The position numbers and the translations under genes were made by a program. Below, piece after piece: positions 16,536-25,900 of a DNA stretch of 53,595 bases. Numbering within the stretch: position 1 is the first letter of the stretch; the number at the start of each line of letters is the position of its first letter. The stretch spans positions 1 to 53,595 of the forward strand of contig CAMZEK010000015.1 of the NCBI GenBank assembly GCA_947305795.1, read 5' to 3'. The notes under the pieces were generated by a model, which had not been told where the DNA came from, made no database searches, and worked only from the letters and a program-made list of their open reading frames with translations. The stretch comes from an uncultured Bacteroidales bacterium (GTDB taxonomy: Bacteria > Bacteroidota > Bacteroidia > Bacteroidales > F082).

Positions 16536-16937
16536 ATGACCCACTACCCCATAAAAATCCTAATGGCCTTCGGCTGTACTTTTGAACCTGAGGGTGATGA
16601 GTTTTTCGAGTGGCTGATGCGCAACGGCTATCCTGAATTGGGTGCGCTGAGCCAGACCATCCAAGGCGACACCAAGGCCAAGGATTGGCTAATGGAGCAT
16701 GGCTTTCCTCATTTGGCCGCCATCGACAGCGCCATCGACAAGGAACCAAAAGCAGAAGAATGGCTCATGAAAAACCACTTCGAGGTCAATTTGGCCTTCG
16801 CAAAAGCCGTCAATCGGGACGATGACGCAACCCTTTGGCTGGAGAAAAACGAACTCGGCATCTTTATCATCCTCGCTGATAAGATTCGCAAATATCTGGA
16901 TGACAAATATTTAAATTTCCACAAAATTCATTTTTAA
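16536..16937 (+). CDS. Small protein of four exact 25-residue Trp-Leu repeats
   Basis: A 133-residue cytoplasmic-looking protein of unknown function. I recognise no named domain. Its main feature is an exact periodicity: Trp-Leu pairs at 26-27, 51-52, 76-77 and 101-102, each in a unit of the form EWLM+NG-P-L-A---AI--D-KA. Each unit looks like two short helices, suggesting an alpha-solenoid for protein binding. The last unit is degenerate and ends in a basic tail (KYLNFHKIHF). It has no signal peptide or membrane segment. It is divergent from amn and 94 bases upstream of an unrelated one-helix membrane protein gene with its own promoter element. Confidence 0.75.
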   Translation: MTHYPIKILMAFGCTFEPEGDEFFEWLMRNGYPELGALSQTIQGDTKAKDWLMEHGFPHLAAIDSAIDKEPKAEEWLMKNHFEVNLAFAKAVNRDDDATLWLEKNELGIFIILADKIRKYLDDKYLNFHKIHF

Positions 16938-16979
16938 GTTTTGACAAAAAAAAGTTGTGCGGTGTATCGGAAAAAACCC

Positions 16980-16987
16980 TAACTTTG
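16980..16987 (+). promoter_or_regulatory. Promoter for the one-helix membrane protein gene
   Basis: TAACTTTG then CGGC matches the -7 consensus. A TTG at 16955-16957 is 22 bases upstream, suitable as the -33 element. The ATG follows 44 bases after the -7 element. Confidence 0.55.
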
Positions 16988-17031
16988 CGGCCTATCACAC
17001 ATCGGAGTAAAATTAGAAAAATCATACAAAA

Positions 17032-17649
17032 ATGAAAAAAGGATTATCCATTCTCATCAACATCATTCTGTTTGCCATCGTAGTGCTGTTAGCATGGCAA
17101 GTCGTCAAGAGCATCCAAGCTCCCATCAAGTTCAACAACGAGCAAAAAGCCCGTGAGTCGCAAGTCGTCGAACGCTTAATCGACATCCGCAACGCCGAAG
17201 TGCTTTACAAGAACGCCAACAACAAGTACACGGCCAGTTTCGACACATTGATTGACTTCTGCCAAACCGCAGAAATCCCGATTGTGAACATTATTCCCGA
17301 TCCGACCGACACCACTTTCACCCGCACCATCAACGATACCTTGGGCTATGTGAAAGTCGTTGACTCCATTCGTGGCAAAAGGGAAAACTTCAACATCCAT
17401 GACCTGAGTTTGGTGCCTTTCAGCAATCCGACCCAGAAGTTCGAACTTGAAGCCGGCATTATCAAGCGTAGCGGCATCGACGTGCCCGTCTTCGAAGCCC
17501 GCACGCCTTATGAAGTTTACCTGAACGGTCTCGACAGACAGCGTATGCTCAACGCCAAAGCCGAAAAGGAAAGCATCAACCGTTATGCTGGCCTGAAGGT
17601 TGGCTCGATGGAAGAAGCTTCTACTGATGGCAACTGGGAGAAACTCTAA
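17032..17649 (+). CDS. Membrane-anchored protein of unknown function, one N-terminal helix
   Basis: A 205-residue protein with one hydrophobic segment (about residues 5-24, ILINIILFAIVVLLAWQVV). A soluble domain follows that starts with a charged helix (FNNEQKARESQVVERLIDIRNAEVLYK). The helix after the membrane segment resembles the pseudopilin-like arrangement of a long N-terminal helix followed by a small beta domain (KYTASFDTLIDFC), but there is no prepilin cleavage motif. I recognise it only as a protein type common in Bacteroidota, often beside DUF3822 and rsmD as here. The next gene follows after 20 bases, so the three are probably co-transcribed. Confidence 0.8.
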   Translation: MKKGLSILINIILFAIVVLLAWQVVKSIQAPIKFNNEQKARESQVVERLIDIRNAEVLYKNANNKYTASFDTLIDFCQTAEIPIVNIIPDPTDTTFTRTINDTLGYVKVVDSIRGKRENFNIHDLSLVPFSNPTQKFELEAGIIKRSGIDVPVFEARTPYEVYLNGLDRQRMLNAKAEKESINRYAGLKVGSMEEASTDGNWEKL

Positions 17650-17669
17650 CCAGTGCAAAGGCGACATCA

Positions 17670-18521
17670 ATGAATCCTTATATCTCCGCATTTGACGAGG
17701 GTTTTGATGTCGAGAAGTCATCGCAATACAGAATGACCATCCAATTCTCGTTGGGTGGTTTTTCTTATGCTCTGCTCGACGCGACCAAAAACATCCTCAT
17801 CGGTTTGGAATGCTACCAATCGGACCAACTGACCGAGACAGAAGAAATGTTTCGCGCCTTGGAAAAGGCCTTGGACTCCAAAGGCTTGACTAACAAACCT
17901 TTGTTGTCCGTGACTTGCATCATTGACGACCGCGTCAACACCTTCGTGCCACTTGAATTGTTCGATGAAAACAAGAAAAACGACTATCTTGAGTTCCTGT
18001 TTCAGGCTTCAAGCGGTCAAGTTGTTCTAAACGAGACACTTGAACGTGAAAAATGCGTCAACGTGTATGCCTTGCCCAAGAGTTTGCACGCCAGAATAAT
18101 CTCGAAATGGAACAAGGCGAGAATCATTCATTCCAGCACCGTTTTTATCAACAGCGCCATCCGATATGCACCCGAAGGCAAAGCTGCTTTTGTCCATGTC
18201 AAAAGTCGCAGCTTCGATTTAGCCATCATTGACGAAGGTCGTATGGCATTCTTTAACAACTTCAGGTTCAACACGAAAGACGACTTCGCCTATTTTCTTG
18301 TTTTTGCCCTTGAGCAGAACCATTTCTCCAATTTGAAACACCCTGTTTGTTTCTCAGGACTTATCCTTCCCCAATCGGAGATTGTTGAACTCTGTAGCCG
18401 TTATATCAAATATCTAATATTTATAGAGGATAGGAATGAGCTTCAAGTCAGTAAGGCTTTGGGCGAAGTGCCTTTCCAATACTATCACCTTCATTATCAG
18501 ACTTTAAGATGCGAATCATAA
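17670..18521 (+). CDS. DUF3822 family protein
   Basis: A 283-residue protein with the DUF3822 pattern, an actin-like/ASKHA-type fold seen in Bacteroidota. The N-terminal YRMTIQFSLGGFSYALLD is followed by AAFVHVKSRSFDLAIIDEGRMAFFNNFRFNTKDDFAYFLVFALEQ and a C-terminal FQYYHLHYQTLRC. There is no signal peptide. The end overlaps the start of rsmD by 13 bases, indicating translational coupling. This pairing is common in the phylum and suggests an uncharacterised role linked to ribosome assembly or rRNA modification, which is inference from position only. Confidence 0.82.
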   Translation: MNPYISAFDEGFDVEKSSQYRMTIQFSLGGFSYALLDATKNILIGLECYQSDQLTETEEMFRALEKALDSKGLTNKPLLSVTCIIDDRVNTFVPLELFDENKKNDYLEFLFQASSGQVVLNETLEREKCVNVYALPKSLHARIISKWNKARIIHSSTVFINSAIRYAPEGKAAFVHVKSRSFDLAIIDEGRMAFFNNFRFNTKDDFAYFLVFALEQNHFSNLKHPVCFSGLILPQSEIVELCSRYIKYLIFIEDRNELQVSKALGEVPFQYYHLHYQTLRCES

Positions 18522-19066
18522 GAGGAAGATACCAGCGTCGGCAGATTATGGCCCCAACAAGCCTGCCTGTGCGTCCCACCACCGACATGGCCAAGGAGAG
18601 CCTGTTCAACGTCATTGAGAACCATTTTGATTTTGAGGAAACCGAGGCCTTGGATTTGTTTGCCGGAACGGGCAACATTTCTTACGAGTTGGTCTCACGA
18701 GGCTGCCCGAAAGTAGTTTCTGTAGATCAGGATTTTGGCTGCGTGAAGTTCATACGAGAGACAGCCAATAAGCTCAATATGAAAGAGTTGCTTGTCGTTC
18801 GCTCTGATGTTTTCCGCTTTTTGGACAAGCATTCCATGCAATACGACCTCATCTTCGCTGACCCACCTTATGACTGCCAGCATTATGAGACCTTGGTCAA
18901 CCTCGTTTTCGAGCGCAATCTGCTTCGCGAAGGAGGCATGTTTGTCCTGGAACACGATAAGTATCAACATTTTGATGAGCATCCCCACTTCATGGAGCAA
19001 CGGCACTATGGTAAGGTGAACTTCACCTTCTTCGCACAGACCATCGAGGAAGAATCTGAGGAGTGA
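18509..19066 (+). CDS. rsmD: 16S rRNA (guanine-966-N2)-methyltransferase
   Basis: Methylates G966 of 16S rRNA using S-adenosylmethionine. At 185 residues it has the normal length. The SAM-binding motif is DLFAGTG (49-55), the catalytic motif is DPPY (118-121), and the N-terminal RIIRGRYQRRQI and VRPTTDMAKESLFNV match the family well. The start lies inside the DUF3822 gene. Its stop TGA is directly before the next gene, a pseudouridine synthase, so two rRNA-modification enzymes are coupled here. Confidence 0.95.
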   Translation: MRIIRGRYQRRQIMAPTSLPVRPTTDMAKESLFNVIENHFDFEETEALDLFAGTGNISYELVSRGCPKVVSVDQDFGCVKFIRETANKLNMKELLVVRSDVFRFLDKHSMQYDLIFADPPYDCQHYETLVNLVFERNLLREGGMFVLEHDKYQHFDEHPHFMEQRHYGKVNFTFFAQTIEEESEE

Positions 19067-19074
19067 CCTGTCCC

Positions 19075-19650
19075 ATGGTGATTCTTTTCAACAAGCCGTT
19101 TGGTGTGCTCAGCCAATTTACACCCGAAGCGGGACATCGGGCACTTAATGAGTTCGGTTTTCCTGCTGGTGTTTATGCCGCTGGCCGTCTTGACCACGAC
19201 AGCGAAGGCGCATTGCTTCTCACCGATGATGGAAAGCTCATCAAAAAGCTCCTTGACCCAAAATTCGAGCATCCGCGCACTTATCTCGCACAAGTCGATG
19301 GACAAATTACGCAAGAGGCTGTCAACCAATTAAAAAGAGGCGTAATTATCAAAGGCTATCGCACAAAACCCTGTCAGGCAGAAATCATCGCGCCGCCGGA
19401 AAACCTTTGGGAGCGTGTGCCGCCCATCCGATACCGCGCCAACATCCCGACCAGTTGGGTTCGCCTTACCCTTACCGAAGGCAAGAACCGTCAGGTGCGC
19501 CACATGACCGCCGCCGTCGGTTTTCCAACCTTACGCTTGATTCGTGTACAAATTGGCAATATTTCACTTGGAGAACTGAAGCCATGCGAGTGGCGTGTAG
19601 TCAAATATAAAATCACTAATTTTGCCGTCTCTGCGATTATGTCACCATGA
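19075..19650 (+). CDS. 23S rRNA pseudouridine synthase, RluE/RsuA family
   Basis: Converts a uridine in rRNA to pseudouridine. The 191-residue form begins MVILFNKPFGVLSQF; the ATG at 19075 is preferred over a GTG at 19063 because the family starts at this point and GAGGAG lies about 10 bases upstream. The catalytic motif is GRLDHDSEGALLLT with Asp at about residue 40, and GKNRQVRHMTAAVGFPTLRLIR is the second signature. There is no N-terminal S4 domain, as in RluE. The best guess is the RluE type (U2457 of 23S rRNA), but RsuA-family specificity cannot be read from the sequence. The stop overlaps the next start (ATGA). Confidence 0.9.
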   Translation: MVILFNKPFGVLSQFTPEAGHRALNEFGFPAGVYAAGRLDHDSEGALLLTDDGKLIKKLLDPKFEHPRTYLAQVDGQITQEAVNQLKRGVIIKGYRTKPCQAEIIAPPENLWERVPPIRYRANIPTSWVRLTLTEGKNRQVRHMTAAVGFPTLRLIRVQIGNISLGELKPCEWRVVKYKITNFAVSAIMSP

Positions 19651-21116
19651 TTTTTAGCAGCAATATTTTTCTTCTGTACTTCATGCCGGTCTTCTTTCTG
19701 GTCTATTTTCTGACACCGAAAAAAGCCCGCAACTATGTATTGCTGTTTGCGTCGCTGTTGTTTTATGCCTATGGCGCGCCAGAATTCATCATCCTGCTTA
19801 TCCTCTCCATCATTGCCAATTACTACTTGGTACGCTGGATGCACAAGGCTGAAAAACCCAACACCAAAAAGCTGCTTTGCGGCATCTCCGTGGTCATCAG
19901 CATCGGTTTGCTGTTTTACTTCAAGTATGGCAATTTCACTATGCGCAACATCAACGCTGTCTTGGGTTGGTTCAATGTCGAGCCGCTGAGATGGACGCAG
20001 ATTCTATTACCCATCGGCATTTCGTTTTTCTCCTTCCAAAGCGTCACCTACACCTTGGACACCTATCGTGGCATCAACCAGCCGATGAAACGGTTGAGCG
20101 ATTACATGCTCTATATCGTGATGTTTCCGCAACTCATCGCAGGTCCCATCGTGCGCTATTGCGACATCGCTGACCAAATCCGCAACCGTGAGTCGCTTTA
20201 CACCGACCGTCTGCATGGCTTCTATCGATTTGTTCTCGGTCTATGCAAAAAGATTCTGATTGCTGACATTATTGGATTTCAGGTGGATCAAGTTCTTGGA
20301 CCGTCGAACTATGACATCTTGACTGCCGACCAACTGGCGGACATCGCGGGCAAAATCGCCGTTTTAGACAGCACCACGGCATGGATCACTATTTTCGCCT
20401 TCACCTTCCAAATCTATTTTGATTTTGCAGGATATAGCGATATGGCCATTGGTTTGGGTCGCATGATGGGTTTCAAGTTCCCCGAAAACTTCGACAACCC
20501 GTATGTGTCCACTACGATTTCAGAATTTTGGAGGCGTTGGCACCAGACTTTCAGCCTATTCATCAAGAATTACTTGTATTTCCCCTTGGGTGGCAGCAGG
20601 GTGAAGACCGAAGCGCGGAAATACTTCAACCTATGGTTATGTTTCCTTTTGAGCGGATTGTGGCACGGTGCTGCTTGGAACTTTGTGGTATATGGTGCCC
20701 TGCAAGGCATCTTCATTTGTGCCGACAAGCTGTTTCTCAAGAAGTTCAACGAACGTTTGGGCAACATCCCGAGTGTGTTTTTCACTTTTCTCGTCATCGT
20801 GCTCACCCGTTGTTTCTTCCGCATCGAGCGTATTGACCTGTCGTGGTTGTTTATCAAACGACTGTTTGCCTTCGATTTTACGGCATTCCATTTCGGCGAC
20901 AACCCACAGCTTTACGTCACCATGCTCGTAGCCGCTTTCTTCTCTTTCTTTACACTTTCCAAGTTCGGCCTCAAAGTGCAGGACAAGGTTTATTTCACCA
21001 ATTACAACAAAGCGGGGCATGCAGTGGCTTTGGTGCTTTGCTTCGCCGCTTTTGTGTTCTGCCTTGGTGCTCTCAACGCCAATGGCTTCAGTCCATTCAT
21101 TTATTTTAGATTCTAA
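19647..21116 (+). CDS. MBOAT-family O-acyltransferase (AlgI-like)
   Basis: A 489-residue polytopic inner-membrane protein that moves acyl (usually acetyl) groups across the membrane for attachment to an exported polymer. It has about 11 hydrophobic segments. Family markers include PIGISFFSFQSVTYTLDTYRG, FWRRWHQTFS, and the conserved active-site block SGLWHGAAWNF with its invariant His. The start overlaps the pseudouridine synthase stop (ATGA). The next gene begins 2 bases after its stop and encodes an AlgX/DHHW-like partner, the usual arrangement for alginate, teichoic acid or cellulose acylation modules. The polymer modified is unknown, since no glycan-synthesis genes lie next to the pair. 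Confidence 0.92.
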   Translation: MIFSSNIFLLYFMPVFFLVYFLTPKKARNYVLLFASLLFYAYGAPEFIILLILSIIANYYLVRWMHKAEKPNTKKLLCGISVVISIGLLFYFKYGNFTMRNINAVLGWFNVEPLRWTQILLPIGISFFSFQSVTYTLDTYRGINQPMKRLSDYMLYIVMFPQLIAGPIVRYCDIADQIRNRESLYTDRLHGFYRFVLGLCKKILIADIIGFQVDQVLGPSNYDILTADQLADIAGKIAVLDSTTAWITIFAFTFQIYFDFAGYSDMAIGLGRMMGFKFPENFDNPYVSTTISEFWRRWHQTFSLFIKNYLYFPLGGSRVKTEARKYFNLWLCFLLSGLWHGAAWNFVVYGALQGIFICADKLFLKKFNERLGNIPSVFFTFLVIVLTRCFFRIERIDLSWLFIKRLFAFDFTAFHFGDNPQLYVTMLVAAFFSFFTLSKFGLKVQDKVYFTNYNKAGHAVALVLCFAAFVFCLGALNANGFSPFIYFRF

Positions 21117-21118
21117 CC

Positions 21119-22858
21119 ATGAAACGGCGCGACAACATATTTTACGGCATACTCTTTGGACTCTTGATGTTGTTCCTGTTTTCATTCATGGTTCAGGAGC
21201 ATTTGAAACCGTTCAAGGCCAAGCCGTTGACGGGCAATCTTATGAAGATCGATAAGCCACAGTTCAGCTGGGAATGGTATAAAAACGGAGATTACCAGAA
21301 AAAGCTTGAAAACTACGTCAGCAACAAATTCGGCTTCCGCGAATTCATTATCAGGATGTATCACCAGTATGGTTGGGATTTTTATGGCAAGGTGTTTGTG
21401 AGTTACATCTATAAGGGCAAAGAAAACTGGCTCTTTTACGACTATCTTGTCCACGACCAATATGGCCTTGAAATGTTCAAATGGTTTCCCGATGCGGAAG
21501 CCGCCACGAAACACTACGAGCAAGAAGTGCGCCTGCTCAACAAGGTCAAAGGTGTCTTGGATGAATATGGCATTACCCTGATGACTTTTATCACTCCCAG
21601 CAAAAATGTCATTTATCCCGAATACTTACCCACCCCGAAATACAACACCACTTCCGTCGATGCCAATCCAAGGGAGTATTTCTCCAAACGATTTCAAGAG
21701 ACAGGGTTACCCTGTTTTGAAATGAATGAGTATTTCAAGCTCATGAAGGACACCTGTTCGTTCTATCTCTTTCCTCCCACGAGCCATCACTGGAATTTTT
21801 CATGCGTTTATGCCACCGATTCATTAATGCGCTTCATGGAACAGCTGCGTGACATCCAGATGCCGCGTATCCAATACGGCAACGTTTATAAGGCGGAATG
21901 TCGCATTGGCGAAGACAAGAACCATGATATGGAAGCCGAACTCAACTTATTGCGCCCCATCAAATACGACCCCAAGTTTGCTTATAAAGAACTTGATTAT
22001 CAAATCGTCACGGATTCAGCTACCACCAAACCTTCAGCCTTGTTTATTGGCAACTCCTTCTTGTTATTAAGGACTATCGCCTATATTCCTCCTGAAGAAG
22101 TCTTTTCTGATTTCCAGCTTTGGTATTACAACAAGGTGGCTTATCAAGGCTTGAACCCACAAATCGACAGTGTGAGCCATTTGAATCGGTTGGATTATCT
22201 TGTTGACGCGGATTACATCGTCTTTTCTTCCAGTGCCAGCCAACTGTATCGGGCCACGGAAGGCTTTGCCGAAGATGCCATTCTCCAGCTCTGTATCGGC
22301 GAAGAGCGTTTCCGGGAACGGAAAGAACAGCTGATTGACAGCCTGTTCCACAACCAGAACATCCACGACCAAATCGCCTGTGGATATCCCGATTCACTCT
22401 ATCTGATCAAACTGGCGGACTATACCGACAACCTGTTGCGAAAGAATCCCGAAGCTTATTTTCCTGAAATCGCTGGCGAAGGCATCCCTTCTGTCCGGAA
22501 CCCATTACTGTTGACGGATGAATTCTGGAGGAAAAGCGATATCCGCAAAAAGATCAAACGCGACCCGCAATGGATGTTAGACATTTCGAACCAAATGGTC
22601 ATCGAAGGCCTTTCGTGGCAACAATCCATCGACCTTGAGACGGAACGCGTCATTCAATGGCTGCCGTTGTCGCGAGGCAAATACATTGATGCCAACGAGT
22701 ACCGCGAAATCCTCATCAAAAAGATGGAACAAAGAATCAAGGAGAACAAACAGTGGTTAGAGATGATTGAGAAGCAAGCCGCCGAAAGAGGCATTTCTCT
22801 TGAGGAAAACATCTACCAAAATGCTGTCTATATGGTAGACCAGAAATCTGAAAAATAA
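21119..22858 (+). CDS. AlgX/DHHW-like membrane-anchored acyltransferase partner with C-terminal helical repeats
   Basis: A 579-residue protein with one N-terminal membrane anchor (about residues 8-25) and an extracytoplasmic SGNH-like domain, the likely enzyme that completes O-acylation using acyl groups delivered by the adjacent AlgI-like protein. Visible motifs are KENWLFYDYLVHDQYG, TFITPSKNVIYPEYLP, SHHW (the DHHW-type His motif, at about residue 223) and FIGNSFLL, where the usual GDS nucleophile motif reads GNS. A C-terminal extension (about 460-579) contains two similar helical units, beginning KRDPQWMLDISNQ and KENKQWLEMIEKQ, each about 34 residues long with a shared QW, G-S and terminal helix pattern. 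Their function is unknown. The start is 2 bases after the AlgI-like stop. Confidence 0.82.
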   Translation: MKRRDNIFYGILFGLLMLFLFSFMVQEHLKPFKAKPLTGNLMKIDKPQFSWEWYKNGDYQKKLENYVSNKFGFREFIIRMYHQYGWDFYGKVFVSYIYKGKENWLFYDYLVHDQYGLEMFKWFPDAEAATKHYEQEVRLLNKVKGVLDEYGITLMTFITPSKNVIYPEYLPTPKYNTTSVDANPREYFSKRFQETGLPCFEMNEYFKLMKDTCSFYLFPPTSHHWNFSCVYATDSLMRFMEQLRDIQMPRIQYGNVYKAECRIGEDKNHDMEAELNLLRPIKYDPKFAYKELDYQIVTDSATTKPSALFIGNSFLLLRTIAYIPPEEVFSDFQLWYYNKVAYQGLNPQIDSVSHLNRLDYLVDADYIVFSSSASQLYRATEGFAEDAILQLCIGEERFRERKEQLIDSLFHNQNIHDQIACGYPDSLYLIKLADYTDNLLRKNPEAYFPEIAGEGIPSVRNPLLLTDEFWRKSDIRKKIKRDPQWMLDISNQMVIEGLSWQQSIDLETERVIQWLPLSRGKYIDANEYREILIKKMEQRIKENKQWLEMIEKQAAERGISLEENIYQNAVYMVDQKSEK

Positions 22859-22891
22859 TTCGTGGCTAATGCTTAATCAATGTTTTTTTTA

Positions 22892-22899
22892 TATTTTTG
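22892..22899 (+). promoter_or_regulatory. -7 element for the gingipain-family protease gene
   Basis: TATTTTTG then CGAT lies 22 bases before the ATG at 22922. An in-frame ATG at 22880 is upstream of this element, which supports the inner start. Confidence 0.5.
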
Positions 22900-22921
22900 C
22901 GATATTAAATTGTTCTTAATC

Positions 22922-25900
22922 ATGAAACGATACATTTTTCTTTCAGTCATTTTCCTCGTAATGGGCATTTTGAACGCCCAGAGTCTTCATGTGGAAAGCA
23001 GCACCGAAAAGGGGCTCAGATTGCATTACTCCCTTCCAAAAGTCAACATGGGAGAATTGTCCAACTTGCCTTCTGAGAGCCATTACATCGCCATTCCCAA
23101 GGGAGCAACCCCGTGCGTTGATGTTCAAATGCATGGAAGTAGGACATTGAGAGACGTCGATTTGTCACCTATCAAAGAGATGATTGAAGGAGCCGACATT
23201 CCTGATGGGGACATTGTCACCTTGCAACCTACCACAATACGCGGTCTCGATGTGGCCCTGCTCAGCATCACGCCTTATCGATACGAACCGACACAAAAAA
23301 CCTTGGAACTCATTCAAGACATTGATATCGACATCCGTTTTGAAGGCGGCAGCGGCCGATTCGGCGAAGCACGCTACCTCAGTCCAGACTGGGAGCACAT
23401 CCTCCGCAATATGATTATTAATAAAGAGATGCTTCCCGAATCCGACTACTATAGTTTGATCAAGTCAGCTCGTGATGGTGACGAGGAAGGTTGTGAGTAT
23501 CTCATCATCGCTCTCGACAATGCAGAAATCTTGGCATGGGCAGATACGCTGAAAGCCTTCCGAACGAAGCAAGGCATCCTGACCAAGGTGGTGAGCCTAG
23601 CAGAATGCGGAGGCAACAACACCGATATTATCCGAAACTACATCCTCAATGCCTATAACAACTGGGCTATCCCACCTTCGGCAGTACTTCTTTTTGGAGG
23701 CTATTGCAACGGTTCGGGCATTGTACCGTATTATCATCACACCATAGCAGACGAATACTCTGTCCGTCGCTATCCCACCGACTATCCTTATAGCGATATG
23801 AACGGCGACAGCCTGCCTGACCTCGCCATCAGCCGCATCACAGCACGAAGCATCGAGGACTATCAGGCTTTTGTGAAAAAAACCATCGAATATGAGACCA
23901 ATCCTCCCGTCGATGCGGCCTATTACGACCATCCCATCGTCACTTCAGGATACGAAGCCGACAAATGGTTCTTGATAAGCTCGCAGAGCTTCAACGGATT
24001 CTATAGGGACAAGATCGGGAAACATCCCTCCAACTTCTACATGCTCCATCAGACTTCAATCGACCCGCCTGATTCCACTTGGTCCACAGGTTATAACGTC
24101 CCCGTCTTGCTCGACTACTTCGGTCCAAACGGGCAAAACTATATTCCCGAGTATATCGGTGAGCTAAACGAATGGCAGACCAAAAGTGACACACTGCCAC
24201 TGCACAATGCACTTAAAGAAGGTTCATTCTTGACTACATACAGAGGACATTCGCACTTCAACGCATGGTGGTTTCCGCAGTTCAGTACTACAAGTTTATC
24301 CACTTTAAGTAACGAGCCTGTCACTTTCGTGATCTCCATCACTTGCAGCACTGGCCTTTTCACTGATGACAATCCGGGGCTGATTGACGCTTTCTGCATC
24401 AAAAAGCAAGGCGGTGCGGTGGGGGGCATTGGAGCACTCAGTCTCACGCACTCCTATTTCAACGACATTCTCTCTTGGGGCATCTATGACTGCATTTGGC
24501 CGAATTACTTGCCTGATATGGGTGGTGACACATCTCCACTCTTCATCAGACCCTCCTACGTGCTGGCGAATGCCAAGCTTTATTTCAATTATCATTTCTT
24601 TATGCCCGGTTGGTGGATCAACAAAGAAAACTCTACCAGGCATCTTTTCTGCTATACAGGCGAAACCTATCTCAACCTATTTACCGAAGTACCTCAACCC
24701 CTGCAAATCACACATGGACTCTATTTGCCATCCAACGCCAACGAATTCACGGTAACGGCTGAAGAAGACGCCATAATATGTCTTTCGCAGGACGGAGAAA
24801 TCATCGGCGTGGAGCAAAGTCATGGACAAGCCTGCTCTTTCGCTTTGCCCGATTTGGAAGAGGGGAAGCACATCATCCTCACTGCCACCAAACAAAACCA
24901 TTTCCGATATGAGTATGAGATTCCTGTGATTTCCGACAACGGCCCCTATGTGGTAGTAGACAACGACGGATGGCTGGTTGAAAACGGCTTCGACTTCCTC
25001 CACAACGGTGAATACGCATGCGTCGGCGTCAAGCTTCACAACTACGGCAATCATGCGGCCGAAAATGTCACGATGAGCCTTTCCTGCACATCTCCTTTCG
25101 TCGAAATCACCCAAGCCACATGTCAAACCCAAAACATAGCACCGGATCAGACGGTCACCCTCAATAGTGCTTTCCGCTTCAACATTGCAGATGACCTCCC
25201 CGATATGACCGAAGTGGTCTTCAATGTTCATGTTAATGACGGTAATGGTGAAAAAGAATGCAGCATCACGCAGCACATCGCCGCACCAGCACTCGCGATC
25301 AAACCTGAAATCACTTACGAAAACAGCAGTCATCAGGCGGTTCTTCAGCTGGAAAACCCGGGCCACACCGACCTTCACATCCAAATCGCCAACCAAGGTC
25401 ATTTTGACACCAACCCGGTCAATGTTTATTTGGAGATACTGGCCCCATTCATCACTATCGATTCCCCCTCCCGCACCTTCAACTCCATCGAACAAGAAAG
25501 CGTACAAGACGTGTATTTCAGCATCGACGCCCAGAACAGCGCAAACGACGAAGGTTGGCTCAAGACAAGGATTACCCTTGATGACGGTATCCGTCAAACC
25601 ATCATAGACACCTTACTCCCTTTCGGAGGCTTTAACGAGACTTTCGATCCAGACCATTTCAGTGCGCAGAATTGGCAGTTTTCAGGTAATGCGTCATGGA
25701 CGTTGACTGAAGACGAAGCACACTCTGGCAACTATAGCATCAAATCAGGAGAAATCAGCCACGGCCAATCCAGCTCCATCTCCATTACGAAGACAACCCA
25801 AGCCACAGAAATCAGTTTCTTCAAAAAACATTCATCGGAATTCAAATACGACAAATTGCATTTTTACATTGATGGAGAGGACATGGGCGAATGGTCAGGG

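Noticed and set aside
21701..21715. Perfect 7-bp inverted repeat ACAGGGT-T-ACCCTGT within the AlgX-like gene
   Set aside because: It falls in ordinary coding sequence, is short, and no second copy was noticed; unlike the 30-bp elements, there is no sign of insertion.
24677..25597. 306-residue open frame opposite the C25 protease gene
   Set aside because: It is a shadow of the protease frame. It has no family motif, and the sense gene has clear catalytic and sorting motifs throughout.
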